A stretch of DNA of 64,000 nt from Streptomyces sp. S.PB5 (lineage in GTDB: Bacteria; Actinomycetota; Actinomycetes; Streptomycetales; Streptomycetaceae), in NCBI RefSeq assembly GCF_030403745.1, contig NZ_JAQMWP010000001.1:992001-1056000 (forward strand), read 5' to 3'. The position numbers and the translations under genes were made by a program. The notes beneath the pieces are model-generated. The model did no database searches, had not been told where the DNA came from, and saw only the letters and a list, made by a program, of their open reading frames with translations. This document shows positions 36,709-45,350 of this stretch, piece after piece (position 1 is the first letter of the stretch; each line of letters opens with the position of its first letter).

Positions 36709-39303
36709 TCACCCCAGCGCCGCCACCAGATCCCCCGCCGTCAGGCCCTCCAGGCCGCAGCCGTCCACCGGCCCCGGCAGCAGCCGGTACACCGATCCGG
36801 TCGCACCCGTCGGCGCCACACCCCCGTGGACCAGCGCGAGGAACACATGCTTGTCCGTGGCCGCTTCACCCGCGAGGGCGTCGGCGTCGTCCGCCGGCTG
36901 CCGTCGCTCCGGCGGCTCCAGCGCACGCACGCGTGCCGCGAACTCCGTGTCCGGCTCCCCGGAGCGCCGTGCGTAGTGCCAGAGCTCGTCGACGGCGCGC
37001 GGATCCGGCGCACGCCGTACCACCGCGACCTCGTCGCCCCGCGCGGCCGCCCGCCACACGGCCAGATCCCACAGTGTCGTACGGCCCGACGAGAAGTACT
37101 GGTGCAGGTCCTGGGCGACCCGGCCGAGGTCCGCGCCGTGCCGGTACAGGCTGTGGAAGCCCTCGTCGGCCGGCAGATGCAGGTCGGTCCACAGGAACGT
37201 ACGGCGACGCAGGTCGACCAGCATCGGGACGTGGATGCGCGAGTCGCCCACCAGGTCGTACCGCTGACGGACCGTACGCGGGTCGTACGACGCGTCGCGG
37301 TCCTCCTCGGCCGCGGACGGCAGTGCCATGAACCCGGCGAAGGCGTCCAGGAGTTCCTCGAAGGCGACGTCGTTGTAGCTGAAGACGACGGGCAGCGCGA
37401 ACCGCACCCCGCGCTCGGCGAGCGCGCCCAGGTCCAGGTCGACGTACTCCGTCGCCCCGTCCGGAGCGGGTCCCGAGGTCAGATCGCCGGAGTGGACCGC
37501 CGAACGGCCCTCGTGCACGAGGCTGGTGTAGTCGCACAGCCCCGCGAACTCCCACGCCTCGTCGTACAGCGCCACCGACAGATCCAGGTCCACCCGGGTC
37601 TTCGCGGGCTCCGTCCAGTGCAGGAAGAGCCGCAGCACCTCACCCTCGGGGAGCGGCTGGGTGCTGCCGCGCGGCACGGTGACGAGCGCCTTGGAGGCGG
37701 CGGTCTCGGCGGCCGGCACCGCGAGACCGGTGAGCGCCGAGTCGAGCACGGACAGGTCCAGACGCGGCCCGTCCGCGAGCCGGCGCAGCGCCTCGGCCTC
37801 CAGGAGCGCGCACACCTCGCCGGTCACCTTCGACGACAGCGGCACGCGCGTGTCGTCGATCGTGAACGAACGGGTCACCTGGCCCCGCGGGAAGAACACC
37901 CGCCGCCCGCCCGGCAGATGACGGATCCGCATCCGCCCGAGCGCGGCCAGCAGCGGCCCGGGGCCCGCGTTGGGCAGCACGCGGCGCAGGACGTCCCCGA
38001 ACCCCTCCGGCAGTACGTCGAGTTCGCGCAGCCGCAGCAGATGGTCGAGCCGGCGCAGCAGTTCGCCCGGCCGCTGAGCGAGCAGGTCCAGAGCGGCCTC
38101 TGCGTCCTTCTCGTAAAGCGCCTGTTCGACGCGTGCCGTCCAGGTGGCCGGCTTGACGCGGTCGCCGTCGACCCGCACCGCGTCCGGATGCTCCGCGGCC
38201 GTCCGCAGCAGCGCCTCGCCCAGGTCGCCCGAGGAGGTGTCGGTGGCCCGCAGGACGGCGAAGGCGAGCGCGGCCTTCGGATGGCGGGCGTAGTGCTCGT
38301 ACGGGTGCAGGATCTCGGCGGCCCGCTTCCAGGCGCCGGGGTGCCGCAGCACGTCCTCGACCAGCGAGGGCATCGCCAGGCCGTCGAGCAGGCCCAGCAG
38401 CTGTCGGCGCAGCCCGCGCGGGAGCGACCGCATACGCGGCGGGTCGAGCAGATCGGCCTCGCCGCCGGACCACACGCACAGCAGCCGCAGTACGTCCGTA
38501 GCCGTCGTCAGCTGCCCGGCGAGCAGTTCCGTCGCCGCCACGCGCGTGTGCCGGTCGAGCAGCAGCATGCCGAGGGCCAGCGCCTTCGTCTGACGCACCG
38601 GGACGTCCTCGGGGAACCAGCCGAGGTCGTGCGGCGCGTGCGACAGCAGGATCTTCACGTCGTCACGGTCCTGCGGCGGCAGCGGAGTCCGCCGGGCCAG
38701 CAGCTTCAGCAGTGCCTTGACCGCGTCCGCCTCGGCGTCCTTGCCGAGCGTCAGCAACTTCAGCGGACCCACCGCCACTTCGGGCGCGGTGCGCGGATGC
38801 GCCGGCTTCAGGAAGGGATCGGTCCGGTCGATTCGGCGGTGGCAGATCGGGCAGCCCGCGTAGTCCGCGCCGTCCCAGCACTCCCGGCACACCAGATGCG
38901 CGCACGGCGACACCGGGTGCACGCTGCCGACCGTGCCGCACAGCACGCACGGCTGCTTCGGCCACTGCAGCAGCAGTGTGAAGACCCGGTCGACGAACAG
39001 CTGGAACGTGTCGTCCGGCACCGAGGCCGGGAAGCTGCGGAACATCGGCATATGGGTGCGGTCCGCGCCCAGTTCGGCGTCGATGTGCCGGATCAGCTGC
39101 TTCCCCGCCGCCCCGAGACCGGCGGGCCCGAGCCAGGCGAGCGCCGCGTGCAGCTCCGCCGTCGGTACGAATCCCCGGTCCAGCAGCTCGGCTTCGAGCG
39201 CGACGAGCCCTTGCGTCGTCGACGGGTCGCCCGGGCGCGGCCCGGCCTGGTCGACGTAGACGGTACGAAGGCGGCGGAGCAGCACGGACGACAGTACGGA
39301 CAA
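36709..39303 (-). CDS. RING-finger protein with TerD-like segment (MXAN_6230/SCO0854 family)
   Basis: An 864-residue soluble protein. A C3HC4 RING pattern is complete at residues 119-154 (C119, C122, C134, H136, C139, C142, C151, C154). A long helical middle follows. At about residues 555-650 is a stretch like TerD stress proteins (TRVDLDLSVALYDEAW, VHEGRSAVHSGDLTSGPAPD, EYVDLDLGALAERGVRFALP). The C-terminal third is specific to this family. RING fingers are rare in bacteria; in eukaryotes they serve ubiquitin ligases. No ubiquitin or E2 gene is near. TTG start, chosen as it begins the family's SVLLRRLRTVYVD. Confidence 0.82.
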   Translation of the reverse strand: MSVLSSVLLRRLRTVYVDQAGPRPGDPSTTQGLVALEAELLDRGFVPTAELHAALAWLGPAGLGAAGKQLIRHIDAELGADRTHMPMFRSFPASVPDDTFQLFVDRVFTLLLQWPKQPCVLCGTVGSVHPVSPCAHLVCRECWDGADYAGCPICHRRIDRTDPFLKPAHPRTAPEVAVGPLKLLTLGKDAEADAVKALLKLLARRTPLPPQDRDDVKILLSHAPHDLGWFPEDVPVRQTKALALGMLLLDRHTRVAATELLAGQLTTATDVLRLLCVWSGGEADLLDPPRMRSLPRGLRRQLLGLLDGLAMPSLVEDVLRHPGAWKRAAEILHPYEHYARHPKAALAFAVLRATDTSSGDLGEALLRTAAEHPDAVRVDGDRVKPATWTARVEQALYEKDAEAALDLLAQRPGELLRRLDHLLRLRELDVLPEGFGDVLRRVLPNAGPGPLLAALGRMRIRHLPGGRRVFFPRGQVTRSFTIDDTRVPLSSKVTGEVCALLEAEALRRLADGPRLDLSVLDSALTGLAVPAAETAASKALVTVPRGSTQPLPEGEVLRLFLHWTEPAKTRVDLDLSVALYDEAWEFAGLCDYTSLVHEGRSAVHSGDLTSGPAPDGATEYVDLDLGALAERGVRFALPVVFSYNDVAFEELLDAFAGFMALPSAAEEDRDASYDPRTVRQRYDLVGDSRIHVPMLVDLRRRTFLWTDLHLPADEGFHSLYRHGADLGRVAQDLHQYFSSGRTTLWDLAVWRAAARGDEVAVVRRAPDPRAVDELWHYARRSGEPDTEFAARVRALEPPERRQPADDADALAGEAATDKHVFLALVHGGVAPTGATGSVYRLLPGPVDGCGLEGLTAGDLVAALG

Positions 39304-39450
39304 GCGGAAGCCCCCGGCGGGAAGGAAGAGAGAAGAAGGCGGGGCGGAGAGTGAGCGCGCTGTGGTGTCGTAGAAAAGAGAGAAGGAAGCACGCTTGCGG
39401 AGCCGCCCCCGCGATCACGACTGTAGGAGGGCGTTGCAGCGGGCCGCCAC

Positions 39451-40071
39451 CTATTTATTGCCGCCCGGGGACTCGAGCAATGACTGCGTCAACGCCCTCA
39501 CGGACGTGACGAACAGCCGCTCCTGGTTCACCGGCCGGGCCAGCGCGCGGGCGAGCGCCGGGTCTCCGTACGCGGTCGTCGTCTCCTCCGCGGGCTGCTG
39601 CGCCGGCGCGCGCTCGCGATTGCGTTCCACGAGGACGAAGCCCACGACCTGGAACTGCACCGCCCGCACCGCCTCCGCCGCCCGGGCGCCCCGCAGCCCC
39701 GCCGCGTGCACCTCCCGCACCAGCGCCTGCTGCGCGGGCAGGAACATCCGCTCGGTCAGGCCGCGTTCATGGACCATCGCGATCAGATGCGGATGGTCCC
39801 GCAGCCGCCGCCGCAGAATGCGGGCCACCGAGACGATCCGCTCGACGGGGGTGCGCCCCGCGGGCCGGAACTCGCCGAGGCCGGCCACGGTCCGCCGCAC
39901 CAGCGCGTCCAGCAGCGACTCCCGGTTGCCGACGTGCCAGTAGATCGAGGTCACCGCGGTCCCCAGCTCCGCCGCGAGCTTGCGCATCGTCAGGGCCTCG
40001 GGGCCGTGCTGCTTCACCAGGTCCGCGGCCGTGTCCAGGATCTCCTCCCGGGTGAGCGACGCTCTCGCCAT
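39451..40071 (-). CDS. TetR family transcriptional regulator
   Basis: A 206-residue regulator. The DNA-binding domain is typical: SLTREEILDTAADLVKQHG, then the helix-turn-helix TMRKLAAELGTAVTSIYWHV. The C-terminal ligand domain is variable, with Arg-rich RILRRRLRDHPHLIAM. It is divergent from the acetoacetate decarboxylase-like gene, and the 100-bp gap contains a perfect palindrome fitting a TetR dimer, so it probably represses that operon and perhaps itself. The inducer is unknown. Confidence 0.9.
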   Translation of the reverse strand: MARASLTREEILDTAADLVKQHGPEALTMRKLAAELGTAVTSIYWHVGNRESLLDALVRRTVAGLGEFRPAGRTPVERIVSVARILRRRLRDHPHLIAMVHERGLTERMFLPAQQALVREVHAAGLRGARAAEAVRAVQFQVVGFVLVERNRERAPAQQPAEETTTAYGDPALARALARPVNQERLFVTSVRALTQSLLESPGGNK

Positions 40072-40122
40072 GCTGCCCCCAAGTCCGGCTCGTGCACGCG
40101 TATTTACCCGGCAGGCGGTGTG

Positions 40123-40139
40123 CTGTAACTGTGTTACAG
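40123..40139. promoter_or_regulatory. Palindromic operator between the TetR gene and the catabolic operon
   Basis: CTGTAAC-TGT-GTTACAG is a perfect 17-base palindrome, 32 bases before the plus-strand ATG and 51 before the minus-strand start. TetR regulators commonly bind such sites over their divergent promoters. AT-rich TGTTAC inside it could be part of a -10 element. Confidence 0.72.
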
Positions 40140-40171
40140 GTGACGGCCCATCAGAAGAAGGGCGGTACGAC

Positions 40172-40969
40172 ATGGCACGCGTACGGTACGGCGCACGGAC
40201 CGAGGCGGAGATCGCCGCAGCGCGCACCGCGAGCTCCAGGCTTCCCGACATCTGGTCCACCGGCGTGGTGGCGATCTGGGAGACCGATCCGGACGCGGTC
40301 GCGGCGGTCCTGCCGCCGCCTCTGAAACCCACGGACCGGCCACTGGCCCGCGTCAACATCAGCAAGGTCGACCTGCCCGGATACCCGCTCGGCGCGGGTT
40401 CGTTCGCGGTTGCCGCCGCCCATGACGGCGTCGAGGGCTGGTACCCCCTCGTCATGCCGATGACCCACGAACGGGCCCTCATCGGCGGCCGCGAGGTCTT
40501 CGGTGAACCCAAGAAGCTCGGCGAGGTCGTCGTCGAGCGCGACGGCCTGGTCGTCCGCGCCTCCCTCGCCCGGCACGGCATCGCCTTCGCCGAGGTGCGC
40601 GGCGCGGTCGCGGGCGAGCTGCCGCTTCCGGAGCCGGCCCAGAAGACCGACTTCTACTTCAAGTTCCTCCCCGCGGTGGACGGTTCGGGCTTCGACGCCG
40701 ACCCGGTGCTCGTGCACTGCCTGCGCAACGAGAAGGTGCGCAGGCTGGAGCGCATCACCGGCGACGTCGTCCTGCGCGAGTCCATGTACGACCCGGTGGC
40801 CGACTTCCCCGTCCGCCGCCTCGTCGAGATCACGATCGGCGAGAAGACCAGCGACCAGCGCGGCAAGGTCGTCGCACGGGTCGACGCCCGGGCGCTGCTG
40901 CCGTACATCCACCAGCGCTACGACGATCCGGCGCAGGTCCTCGACGCGCCTCCCGAGGGGAGCGTCTGA
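40172..40969 (+). CDS. Acetoacetate decarboxylase family protein
   Basis: A 265-residue protein of the acetoacetate decarboxylase superfamily. It has ARVNISKVDLPGYPLG, the GREVFGEPKKLGEVVVERDG motif, in which the adjacent Lys pair matches the Schiff-base lysines of the family, and FYFKFLPAVDGSGFDADPVLV. The true substrate is unknown; relatives act as decarboxylases, dehydratases or aldolases. GAAGAAGG precedes the ATG. First of four tightly joined genes behind the TetR operator. Confidence 0.85.
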   Translation: MARVRYGARTEAEIAAARTASSRLPDIWSTGVVAIWETDPDAVAAVLPPPLKPTDRPLARVNISKVDLPGYPLGAGSFAVAAAHDGVEGWYPLVMPMTHERALIGGREVFGEPKKLGEVVVERDGLVVRASLARHGIAFAEVRGAVAGELPLPEPAQKTDFYFKFLPAVDGSGFDADPVLVHCLRNEKVRRLERITGDVVLRESMYDPVADFPVRRLVEITIGEKTSDQRGKVVARVDARALLPYIHQRYDDPAQVLDAPPEGSV

Positions 40970-41853
40970 TGCGGCTCGGGGAAGGGCAGGTCGCCGTCGT
41001 CACCGGTGCCGCGAGCGGTATCGGTCTCGCGATGGCCCGGCGGTTCGCCGCCGAGGGACTGAAGATCGTCCTCGCCGACGTAGAGGAGGGCGCCCTGGAG
41101 AAAGCCGTGGCGGCACTCCGCGCGGACGGTGCCGATGTGCACGCGCGCGTGGTCGACGTCGGCGAGCGGGAACAGGTGCTGGAGTTGGCGGAGTTCGCCT
41201 ACGAGACGTACGGCGCCGTCCATGTGCTGTGCAACAACGCCGGGGTCGGCTCGGGCGCCGAGGGACGCATGTGGGAGCACGAGCCGAACGACTGGAAGTG
41301 GGCGTTCTCCGTCAATGTGTGGGGTGTCTTCCATGGCATCCAGGCGTTCGTTCCCCACATGATCAAGTCGGGTCAACCCGGTCATGTGGTCAATACATCC
41401 TCCGGTGACGGCGGTATCGCCCCGCTCCCCACCGCGTCCGTCTACGCCGTCACCAAGGCGGCCGTCGTGACGATGACGGAGTCCCTGTACGCCCACTTGA
41501 AGGCCGAGCACGCGCGCGTGGGCGCCTCCGTCCTCTTCCCCGGCCCGCACATGCTCCGCACCGGCCTGTGGGAGTCGCACCGCAACCGGCCCGGGCGGTA
41601 CGCCAAGGAACGGCCGCGCAGGACGCCGTACCGCAGCCTCGACCAGTGGGAGGCCGCGATGCGGGAGGCGGGCCGGGAGGTGGAGTTCACGCCGGTCGAG
41701 GAGGTGGCCGAGACGGTGGTCGACGGCATCCGCGCGGACCGCTTCTGGATGCTGCCGGCGAGCGAGCACAGTGACGCGCAGATCAGGGCGCGGGCACAGT
41801 CGATGCTCGACCGCGCGAACCCGTCGTACCTGGAGAACTTCATCTTGGACTAG
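40969..41853 (+). CDS. SDR family NAD(P)-dependent oxidoreductase
   Basis: A 294-residue classical SDR with all motifs: VVTGAASGIGLAMARRF, LCNNAGVG, VVNTSSGDGG with the catalytic Ser, and SVYAVTKAAVVTMTES with Tyr and Lys. The C-terminal extension (RYAKERPRRTPYRSLDQWEAA and on) is longer than in small SDRs. It starts inside the previous stop (TGATG), so the two are translationally coupled. Probably oxidises a hydroxyl of the operon's unknown substrate. Confidence 0.9.
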   Translation: MRLGEGQVAVVTGAASGIGLAMARRFAAEGLKIVLADVEEGALEKAVAALRADGADVHARVVDVGEREQVLELAEFAYETYGAVHVLCNNAGVGSGAEGRMWEHEPNDWKWAFSVNVWGVFHGIQAFVPHMIKSGQPGHVVNTSSGDGGIAPLPTASVYAVTKAAVVTMTESLYAHLKAEHARVGASVLFPGPHMLRTGLWESHRNRPGRYAKERPRRTPYRSLDQWEAAMREAGREVEFTPVEEVAETVVDGIRADRFWMLPASEHSDAQIRARAQSMLDRANPSYLENFILD

Positions 41854-41910
41854 GGGGACTTCGATGACCGAACCCTGGATCAACCCGATCAACCGGATCA
41901 GGAGGCTTCG

Positions 41911-43197
41911 ATGACCGACCGGGACGAGCCGTACCTGATCATCTCCTCCGACTGCCACGCCGGGCTGCCCACCGAGGAGTACCGGCCCTATCTGGACGCC
42001 CGTTTCCACCGGGAGTTCGACGACTTCCTCGCCGGACGCGATCGGCGCCGCGAGGAGATGACCCGGCTCGGCATCCGCAACGAGGCGTTCGCGAACAAGT
42101 GGTTCCAGGACAACGAGGAGGGTCTGCGCGGCGGTTGGGACACCGCCCAGCGGCTGAAGGAGCTCGACGGCGACGGAGTGGCCGCCGAGGTCGTCTTCCC
42201 GGACGCCGATGCCGTCGACAGCCAGACCGCGGCGCCCTTCGGCGTCGGACTCGGGCTCTCCGGCGACCAGGACCCCGAGCTCGGCATGGCGGGCGCCCAG
42301 GCCCACAACCGCTGGCTGGCCGACTTCGTCTCCGAGAATCCCGAACGGCACTGCGGGGTCGCCCTGTTGCCGGTCACGGCCCCGACCGAGCGGGTCGTCG
42401 CGGAGGTGTACCGCGCCAAGGAGTCCGGCCTCGGAGCGTTGATGATCCCGTCCATGTGGGTCGACAAGGAGCCGTACCACGACCGCCGTTACGACCCGGT
42501 GTGGGCGGCGGCGGCCGAGTGCGGGATGCCGGTCGTCACGCACTCCGGGGCGGCCCCGCGCCACGAGTACGGCGACCATCTGGGGATCTATGTGAGCGAG
42601 GTGACCTGGTGGCCGGCCCGGCCCCTGTGGTTCCTGCTCTGGTCCGGCGTCTTCGAACGCCACCCGGGGCTGAAGTTCGGCGTCGCCGAGTCCGGCTGCT
42701 GGTGGCTGCCCAACCTGCTCTGGTTCATGGACCGCCTCTACCTCGGCGCCCACGGCGGCAAGAAACTCTCGCCCTTCCAGGAGCTCAAGCGCCCGCCGCA
42801 CGAGTACCTCGACCGGCAGATCTTCATCTGCGCGACCAACACCAAGCGCCGCGAACTCGCCCAGCGCTACGAGATCGGCGTCGACAACATCCTCTGGGGC
42901 AGCGACTTCCCGCACCCCGAGGGCACCTGGCCCGACACGCGCGCGTGGCTCGAGCGCACCTTCCACGACATCCCGGTGGCGGAGACCCGCCGCATGCTCG
43001 GCCTGGCCGCGGCGGAGGTCTTCGGGTTCGACGTGGCGCGGCTGACCCCGCTCGCCCGCCGTATCGGCCCCACCCCCGCCGAACTCGGCCAGTCCGCCGA
43101 CCAGACGGCCGTGGAGGCGTCCTGGGCGCGCTCGCGCGAGGTGGGCCGGCACTGGCTGACGGACCACGACTTCCCGGCCCTGGGGGTGACGCCATGA
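41911..43197 (+). CDS. Amidohydrolase family protein, first of two
   Basis: A 428-residue TIM-barrel amidohydrolase of the amidohydrolase_2 (ACMSD/decarboxylase) type. IISSDCHAGLPTEEYRPYLD carries the first metal-binding residues, GMPVVTHSGAAPR a His of the barrel, and DNILWGSDFPHPEGTWPD the conserved Asp near the end. Family members decarboxylate or hydrolyse aromatic or cyclic acids using zinc or manganese. Its neighbour downstream is a paralogue of the same layout. Confidence 0.87.
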   Translation: MTDRDEPYLIISSDCHAGLPTEEYRPYLDARFHREFDDFLAGRDRRREEMTRLGIRNEAFANKWFQDNEEGLRGGWDTAQRLKELDGDGVAAEVVFPDADAVDSQTAAPFGVGLGLSGDQDPELGMAGAQAHNRWLADFVSENPERHCGVALLPVTAPTERVVAEVYRAKESGLGALMIPSMWVDKEPYHDRRYDPVWAAAAECGMPVVTHSGAAPRHEYGDHLGIYVSEVTWWPARPLWFLLWSGVFERHPGLKFGVAESGCWWLPNLLWFMDRLYLGAHGGKKLSPFQELKRPPHEYLDRQIFICATNTKRRELAQRYEIGVDNILWGSDFPHPEGTWPDTRAWLERTFHDIPVAETRRMLGLAAAEVFGFDVARLTPLARRIGPTPAELGQSADQTAVEASWARSREVGRHWLTDHDFPALGVTP

Positions 43198-44432
43198 ACT
43201 CCGTGGGCGAGGAGCGCTACACGGTCATCTCCGCCGACTGCCACGCGGGCGCCGACCTGCTGGACTACAAGCCCTACCTGGAGCGGCGGTACCACGACGA
43301 GTTCGACGCGTGGGCGGCGACGTACGTCAATCCCTACGAGGACCTCCTCGCCGACACGGCCGACAAGAACTGGAACTCCGAGCGGCGGCTCGCGGAGCTG
43401 GAGGAGGACGGGATCGTCGCGGAGGTGGTGTTCCCCAACACCATCCCGCCGTTCTTCCCGTCCGGCTCGCTCATGGCACCGGCGCCGGACCCGGGGGAGT
43501 TCGAGCGGCGCTGGGCCGGCCTGCGCGCCCACAACCGCTGGCTCGCGGACTTCTGCGCGGCGGCACCGGGGCGACGGGCGGGCGTCTTCCAGATCCTCCT
43601 CAACGACGTCGAGGAGGCGGTCAAAGAGATTCGTTGGGCCGTCGAGGCGGGTCTCAAGGGCGGCCTGCTGCTGCCCGGCACACCGCCGGGCTCCGGCCTC
43701 CCGGAGCTCTACTCGTCGGCGTACGACCCCATCTGGGCCGTCTGCGCAGAGCTCGGTGTCCCCGTCAACCACCACGCGGGCTCGGCCTCCCCGCCGCTCG
43801 GCGACGAACCGGCCGCCCGCGCGGTCTTCATGGTCGAGACGACCTGGTTCTCGCACCGGGCGCTGTGGCACCTGGTGTTCGGCGGCGCCTTCCGCCGTCA
43901 CCCGGAGCTGAAGCTGGTGCTCACGGAGCAGGGCTCGGGCTGGATCCCGAGTGTGCTGGAGATGCTGGACTACTACCACGGGCGCCTGGTCGCCGCCGCG
44001 ACGAGGGCGTCCACGGCGGAGTCCAAGTTCGGCGCCGGTCTGGCCGCCCGCATGGGCGACGCGCCCTCCGAGGTCTGGCGCGACAACTGCTTCGTCGGGG
44101 CCAGCTTCATGCGGCCGCACGAGGTGCCCCTGCGGGACCGGATCGGCATCGACAAGATCATGTGGGGCAGCGACTATCCGCACGACGAAGGGACATACCC
44201 GTACTCGCGGGAGGGCCTGCGCTACGCCTACGCGCGCGTGCCGCGCGAAGAGGTCGCCGCGATGGTCGGCGGCAACGCCGCGCGCGTGTACGGCTTCGAC
44301 CTCGACCTCCTCGATCCGATCGCCGCGAAGGTGGGCCCGACGGTCGAGGAGATCGCCGAGCCGCTCACCGCGCCACCGGCGGACGCGACGAGCCCGGTGT
44401 TCGCGAAGGGGGCGTCGGTACGGGTCTGGTGA
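43194..44432 (+). CDS. Amidohydrolase family protein, second of two
   Basis: A 412-residue paralogue of the gene before it: VISADCHAGADLLDYKPYLE at the start, GVPVNHHAGSASPP in the middle and DKIMWGSDYPHDEGTYPYSR near the end match the same positions. The start ATG overlaps the previous stop (ATGA). Two related but clearly diverged copies may act on successive intermediates or form a hetero-oligomer (inference). Last gene of the TetR-controlled operon; 71 bp before the VIT gene. Confidence 0.87.
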   Translation: MNSVGEERYTVISADCHAGADLLDYKPYLERRYHDEFDAWAATYVNPYEDLLADTADKNWNSERRLAELEEDGIVAEVVFPNTIPPFFPSGSLMAPAPDPGEFERRWAGLRAHNRWLADFCAAAPGRRAGVFQILLNDVEEAVKEIRWAVEAGLKGGLLLPGTPPGSGLPELYSSAYDPIWAVCAELGVPVNHHAGSASPPLGDEPAARAVFMVETTWFSHRALWHLVFGGAFRRHPELKLVLTEQGSGWIPSVLEMLDYYHGRLVAAATRASTAESKFGAGLAARMGDAPSEVWRDNCFVGASFMRPHEVPLRDRIGIDKIMWGSDYPHDEGTYPYSREGLRYAYARVPREEVAAMVGGNAARVYGFDLDLLDPIAAKVGPTVEEIAEPLTAPPADATSPVFAKGASVRVW

Positions 44433-44503
44433 GACCTCGGCGGGGCGGGCCCGGTGTGCGTCGGTCCGGACCTGCGGGCGCCCGGAGTGCCATCCTCCCG
44501 TCT

Positions 44504-45214
44504 GTGACCGAACCAACGCACGACGAGACCCACGGCGGCGCGCTCGCCGAGCGGCTCAACTGGCTGCGCGCGGCCGTCCTCGGAGCCAACGACGGCATCG
44601 TGTCCACCGCGGGCCTCGTCGTCGGTGTCGCCGGCGCCACGGACGACCGCTCGGCCCTCCTCACGGCGGGTATGGCGGGGCTGCTCGCGGGGTCGATGTC
44701 GATGGCGGCCGGGGAGTACGTCTCCGTCTCCACCCAACGGGACTCGGAGAAGGCCGCCCTCGCCGTCGAGAAGCGGGAGCTGCGCGAGCGGCCCGAGGCC
44801 GAACTGGAGGAGCTCACGGAACTCCTCCAGGACCGCGGCCTGTCCCGGGACGTGGCCAGGGAGGCCGCCGAACAGCTCACCGCGCGGGACGCCCTGCGTG
44901 CCCACGCACGCGTGGAGCTCGGCATCGACCCCGACCGGCTCACCAACCCCTGGCACGCGGCGTGGGCGAGCTTCCTGTCCTTCACGGTCGGCGCCCTGCT
45001 CCCGCTGCTCGCCATCGTCCTGCCGCCCGCCGACTGGCGTCTGACCGTCACCGTCGTCTCCTCCCTGGCCGCCCTCGTCCTCACCGGCTGGAGCAGCGCC
45101 CGCCTCGGCGCCGCCGACCCGGTCCGCGCTGCACTGCGCAACGTGATGGGCGGGGCGCTGGCCATGGGGGTGACGTATGCGGCGGGGACGCTGCTGGGGG
45201 CGGCCGGAGTCTGA
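44504..45214 (+). CDS. VIT1/CCC1 family iron or manganese transporter
   Basis: A 236-residue membrane protein. It starts in the family manner with LNWLRAAVLGANDGIVSTAGLVVGVAGA and LLAGSMSMAAGEYVSVSTQRDSE. A charged cytoplasmic helix region follows (ELEELTELLQDRG), then three helices at the C-terminus (SFTVGALLPLLAIVLPP, VVSSLAALVLTGWSSAR, GALAMGVTYAAGTLLG). VIT relatives move Fe2+ or Mn2+ out of the cytosol. GTG start 71 bp after the operon before it. Confidence 0.9.
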   Translation: MTEPTHDETHGGALAERLNWLRAAVLGANDGIVSTAGLVVGVAGATDDRSALLTAGMAGLLAGSMSMAAGEYVSVSTQRDSEKAALAVEKRELRERPEAELEELTELLQDRGLSRDVAREAAEQLTARDALRAHARVELGIDPDRLTNPWHAAWASFLSFTVGALLPLLAIVLPPADWRLTVTVVSSLAALVLTGWSSARLGAADPVRAALRNVMGGALAMGVTYAAGTLLGAAGV

Positions 45215-45254
45215 AAGGGAGGCTGAGGGGAGTCTGAAACCGCCGGTGGTGACT

Positions 45255-45271
45255 TTGGCGGAGATCGCCAA
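45255..45271. promoter_or_regulatory. Short palindrome upstream of the sterol desaturase-like gene
   Basis: TTGGCG-GAGAT-CGCCAA lies 80 bases before the start codon. It could be an operator or the end-of-transcript hairpin of the VIT gene; nothing decides between them. Confidence 0.3.
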
Positions 45272-45350
45272 CAAGTAAGCGCGTACTCGCTGTAATACTT
45301 GTCAGTAACAACGTCTAGCCGCGGCCGACCAGCGGTTCTACGGTCCCCTT

